A stretch of 33,126 nt of DNA, from positions 1 through 33,126 of the forward strand of contig JAZQDD010000031.1 in assembly GCA_045546615.1 (NCBI GenBank). The letters run 5' to 3'. Both the position numbers and the translations under genes were made by a program. The notes below the pieces were generated by a model. The model did not search any database, was not told where the DNA came from, and worked only from the letters and a program-made list of their open reading frames with translations. Numbering within the stretch: position 1 is the first letter of the stretch; the number at the start of each line of letters is the position of its first letter. This document shows, piece by piece, positions 30,859-33,126 of this stretch. Origin of the DNA: CAG-390 sp045546615. GTDB lineage: Bacteria; Bacillota; Clostridia; Oscillospirales; CAG-272.

Positions 30859-31422
30859 ATGAGAATAATCACGGGAAGTGCGCGAGGCGTAAATTTGTTT
30901 ACGCTCGAAGGAGAAGAGACTCGCCCTACCTCTGCGCGTGCTAAAGAGGCTGTTTTTTCGATATTACAGTTTTCAATATCGGGAAAGCGGGTGCTTGATC
31001 TTTTTGCAGGTTCAGGTCAAATGGGACTTGAGGCGCTTTCGCGCGGTGCTGAATCGGCGGTGTTCGTGGATAAATCACGCCAAGCTGTTGATATAATAAA
31101 GAAAAACGCCGCAAAAACGCGGCTTGCTGATAAATGCAGGATAGAGTGTGGTGATTTTTCGGAAAGACTTGCCCGTATGCGCGGAGAAAGATTTGATATA
31201 GTTTTTTTGGATCCGCCATACGCTTTGGGAGCTATACCCAAGGTGCTATCGATGCTCATCGATGCCAAAAACGTAGATAGTGATACTTATATCGTGTGCG
31301 AGGCGGGCGCTGAAGGGGACTTCTTTGGCGGAGATGCCGCGCTTGCGTCTGCATTTGACGTGGTACGCCGTGCCAAATACGGCATCGCGCACGTAATTAT
31401 ACTTCGTCCAAAAGGAGAATAA
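30859..31422 (+). CDS. rsmD: 16S rRNA (guanine-966-N2)-methyltransferase
   Basis: 187 aa Rossmann-fold methyltransferase that modifies G966 of 16S rRNA. Features: MRIITGSARGVNL, RPTSARAKEAVFSIL, the SAM-binding VLDLFAGSGQMGLEALSRGA and the catalytic FDIVFLDPPYALG. The start at 30859 is favoured by GGGGAGG 7-8 nt upstream; a GTG at 30850 overlapping uvrC lacks a site. The next gene, coaD, begins directly after its stop, an arrangement common in Bacillota. Confidence 0.95.
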   Translation: MRIITGSARGVNLFTLEGEETRPTSARAKEAVFSILQFSISGKRVLDLFAGSGQMGLEALSRGAESAVFVDKSRQAVDIIKKNAAKTRLADKCRIECGDFSERLARMRGERFDIVFLDPPYALGAIPKVLSMLIDAKNVDSDTYIVCEAGAEGDFFGGDAALASAFDVVRRAKYGIAHVIILRPKGE

Positions 31423-31902
31423 ATGATGAGAAGTGCGATCGTACCCGGCAGCTTTGATCCGATGACGCTCGGGCATCTTGATGTGATCAAGCGCGCCAGA
31501 GCGCTTTTTGATAACGTAATAGTTGCCATAATGATAAATCCCGATAAGCAGGGAAAATTCACCTTTGCACAGCGCAAAAAAATTGCAGAACTTACCGTTG
31601 ATGGGATATCGGGCGTTACCGTGATAACCGCAGACGGCTACCTTGCGGATCTTGCCGCGGCTTTTGGCGCGGTAGCGATAGTAAAGGGTGTCAGAAATAC
31701 CGAGGATTTTGTTTACGAGCAGAAGATGGCGGCTTTCAACCACGAGAGAAATCCTCTTGCCGAAACCGTATATCTTCCCGCTTACGACGGGCTTGTTGAC
31801 GTCAGCTCAACCGCGGTGCGCGAAATGATAGAGTCGGGCGCTGACACCTCGGGCGTACTGTCAGAGGCGGCGGCAGAGTATATACACAGCATAGGAGAAT
31901 GA
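31423..31902 (+). CDS. coaD: phosphopantetheine adenylyltransferase
   Basis: 159 aa, typical length. It makes dephospho-CoA from phosphopantetheine and ATP, the penultimate step of CoA synthesis. The nucleotidyltransferase motif GSFDPMTLGHLDVI (T/HxGH) is at the N terminus, KGVRNTEDFVYEQKMAAFN in the middle, and VDVSSTAVREMI (ISSTxxR-type) near the end. Two ATG codons stand in tandem; GGAG is 5 nt from the first and 8 nt from the second. Confidence 0.97.
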   Translation: MMRSAIVPGSFDPMTLGHLDVIKRARALFDNVIVAIMINPDKQGKFTFAQRKKIAELTVDGISGVTVITADGYLADLAAAFGAVAIVKGVRNTEDFVYEQKMAAFNHERNPLAETVYLPAYDGLVDVSSTAVREMIESGADTSGVLSEAAAEYIHSIGE

Positions 31903-31903
31903 T

Positions 31904-32626
31904 ATGGTAATAAGCAAATATACGGTATCAGCGGCGATCTCCAAGCCCATGGTTGCCGTTGTTATAGCTGATATACATGACGGTGCGTATGAAAACGTCA
32001 TCAATAAAACCAAAGAGCTATCTCCCGATTTCATACTCATTCCCGGTGATATAATCAGGGGGCATACTTCCGATGCTAAAAACAGTCCGCAAATGCTTGT
32101 TGAATGCACAAAACTCGCGCCCACGTTTATGTCGCTCGGCAACCACGAGCAGAACGCACTCCCGCTTGTTCGCTCTGCCGCGCAGAAAGCGGGAGTATGC
32201 TTGCTTGACGATTCATTTGTTGAATTTGGCAAAATGCACATCGGCGGTTTAACTTCAGGCTTTATTACGCAAAAAGCCGAGCAGGGGTTTTATAAAAAGA
32301 CGCCCGCCCCCAACCATGAGTGGCTTGACACTTTTTCAGCACTTGATGGGTATAAACTGCTTCTTTGCCACCATCCGGAATATTATCCCAAATATATAAG
32401 GGATAAAAAGATAGATATGACTATTTCGGGACATGCGCACGGCGGTCAATGGCGTGTTTTTGGCAGGGGCGTGTATGCGCCGGGGCAGGGATTGTTTCCG
32501 AAATATACCTCGGGTATGTTTGATGACCGATTCATTGTCAGCCGCGGGCTTGCAAATGATTACGGTATTCCTCGTATTTTCAACCCCTGCGAGCTTATTG
32601 TAATACGTTTTGAACCTATAAAATGA
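31904..32626 (+). CDS. metallophosphoesterase (calcineurin-like)
   Basis: 240 aa. All dimetal-site motifs are present in order: ADIHDG (DxH), LIPGDI (GD), LGNHEQ (GNHE), CHHPEYY and SGHAHGGQW (GHxHGG). The overall layout resembles YkuE-type phosphoesterases, but there is no signal peptide or membrane segment. The substrate is unknown. It begins 1 nt after coaD, so it is part of the uvrC operon. Its last codons lie inside a 21-bp palindrome that also ends the convergent FkbM gene. Confidence 0.9.
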   Translation: MVISKYTVSAAISKPMVAVVIADIHDGAYENVINKTKELSPDFILIPGDIIRGHTSDAKNSPQMLVECTKLAPTFMSLGNHEQNALPLVRSAAQKAGVCLLDDSFVEFGKMHIGGLTSGFITQKAEQGFYKKTPAPNHEWLDTFSALDGYKLLLCHHPEYYPKYIRDKKIDMTISGHAHGGQWRVFGRGVYAPGQGLFPKYTSGMFDDRFIVSRGLANDYGIPRIFNPCELIVIRFEPIK

Positions 32627-32663
32627 AAAAGTCGGTGTTTTTACACCGACTTTTTCATTTTAT
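32618..32663. terminator. Perfect bidirectional terminator containing two stop codons
   Basis: A 21-bp perfect stem (32618-32638 with 32643-32663) around a TTTT loop, A-rich then GTCGGTGT. Both convergent genes end inside its arms, each with ATAAAATGA. Confidence 0.93.
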
Positions 32664-33126
32664 GCTTGCGTAAAGGTTCAAATCCCATGCCGGGATATAC
32701 GGATATCGTCTGACGTATAGCTTATATTCCGGGCAAAGTTCGTGTATCTGAAGTATAAGCTCATGGAGATCCTCGGTGCGATGATAGAGCGAAACGAGAA
32801 GGTCGGGGTGATGCTTGCGGATAACGGATGCACTGCCTTGGATAGCCTCGCGCTCACTTCCCTCAACGTCATATTTGATAAAGTCAACGGTGCATTCCTC
32901 ACATACTTCATCCACCGTGAGCGCGCGTACTTCCGCGCGCCTTTTTAAGTCGGATCGTAGCCATGTCGTTCTGTGAGCCAAGGAGTTGTAGCTAAGTGTT
33001 GTCTTCCTAAGACCGCTTGGGCCTCCGACTTGCTCACTTCCCTCAACGTCATATTTGATAAAGTCAACGGTGCATTCCTCACATACTTCATCCACCGTGA
33101 GCGCGCGTACTTCCGCGCGCCTTTTT
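32655..33126 (-). CDS. FkbM family methyltransferase, 5' part missing and internally duplicated at the window edge
   Basis: The frame enters from the right edge and stops at 32655. The FkbM signature VDFIKYDVEGSEREAIQGS (SAM site followed by acidic E-G-x-E) is followed by IRKHHPDLLVSLYHRTEDL and a C terminus with YIPAWDLNLYASIK, giving a plausible full C-terminal half. Family members methylate sugars or other small molecules; the substrate is unknown. Upstream, a 95-nt segment (32852-32946) is repeated exactly at 33032-33126, so DEVCEECTVDFIKYDVEGSE occurs twice, 60 codons apart. The repeat reaching the very end points to an assembly artefact, so the sequence right of about 32950 should not be trusted. 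Confidence 0.8.
   Translation of the reverse strand, partial: KRRAEVRALTVDEVCEECTVDFIKYDVEGSEQVGGPSGLRKTTLSYNSLAHRTTWLRSDLKRRAEVRALTVDEVCEECTVDFIKYDVEGSEREAIQGSASVIRKHHPDLLVSLYHRTEDLHELILQIHELCPEYKLYVRRYPYIPAWDLNLYASIK
32852..32946. repeat. 95-bp direct repeat, inner copy (outer copy 33032-33126)
   Basis: Bases 32852-32946 are identical to 33032-33126, with a 180-nt period. The outer copy runs exactly to the end of the window. Confidence 0.95.

Overview
The window looks like a chromosomal contig from an endospore-forming Bacillota, class Clostridia, probably an uncultured gut-type anaerobe. The evidence is a spore protease gene (gpr) next to a spoIIP-type gene, a T-box leader in front of valS, consensus sigma-A promoters, strong GGAGG ribosome binding sites, a PTS HPr with both His15 and Ser46, and a sodium-pumping biotin-dependent decarboxylase operon. 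No genus can be assigned from sequence reading alone. The right end stops inside a gene, in a 95-bp direct repeat that looks like an assembly edge.

Left part (1-2.7 kb): an accessory strip on the minus strand. It holds an alpha/beta hydrolase, a small membrane protein with HEYGH, a TIGR04076-like protein and a four-helix-bundle (23S-IVP family) gene broken by one in-frame TGA. The last two lie between two arrays of short hairpins and are followed (reading +) by a CAU tRNA. From 2.8 to 7.8 kb a plus-strand operon encodes a carboxyltransferase, OadG, a biotin carrier, OadB and OadA: a Na+-pumping decarboxylase with two carboxyltransferases and a single biotin carrier. From 7.8 to 9.9 kb an AT-rich insert carries a GLUG-repeat lipoprotein with a structured, riboswitch-like leader. 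The insert sits between two halves of what looks like a former bidirectional terminator. Then follow a DUF4349 lipoprotein and valS (minus), and, divergently, polA and a glutaminase-like protein.

Middle (18.4-24.1 kb): a small membrane protein, a third hairpin array beside tRNA-Val(GAC), an orphan peptide-binding lipoprotein, gpr-spoIIP, and on the minus strand yajC followed by a TIGR04086 membrane protein whose ribosome binding site lies in a hairpin. Right part (24.2-33.1 kb): rimM-trmD, an O-antigen-ligase-like membrane protein, two tandem DUF4330-like proteins, HPr, then uvrC-rsmD-coaD-metallophosphoesterase, and a convergent FkbM methyltransferase fragment.

Most noteworthy: three hairpin arrays (1444-1536, 2367-2541, 18782-18948) obey one grammar. 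Short GC-rich hairpins are separated by a 7-nt word fitting RTGAWRT (ATGATAT, GTGAAGT or ATGAAAT, constant within an array). In two arrays the word appears four times forward and then four times inverted. All three abut an intrinsic terminator, two of them just 3' of a tRNA gene. One array starts 2 nt from the promoter of the four-helix-bundle gene. I propose, as inference, that array plus four-helix-bundle protein form a REP/RAYT-like repeat system.
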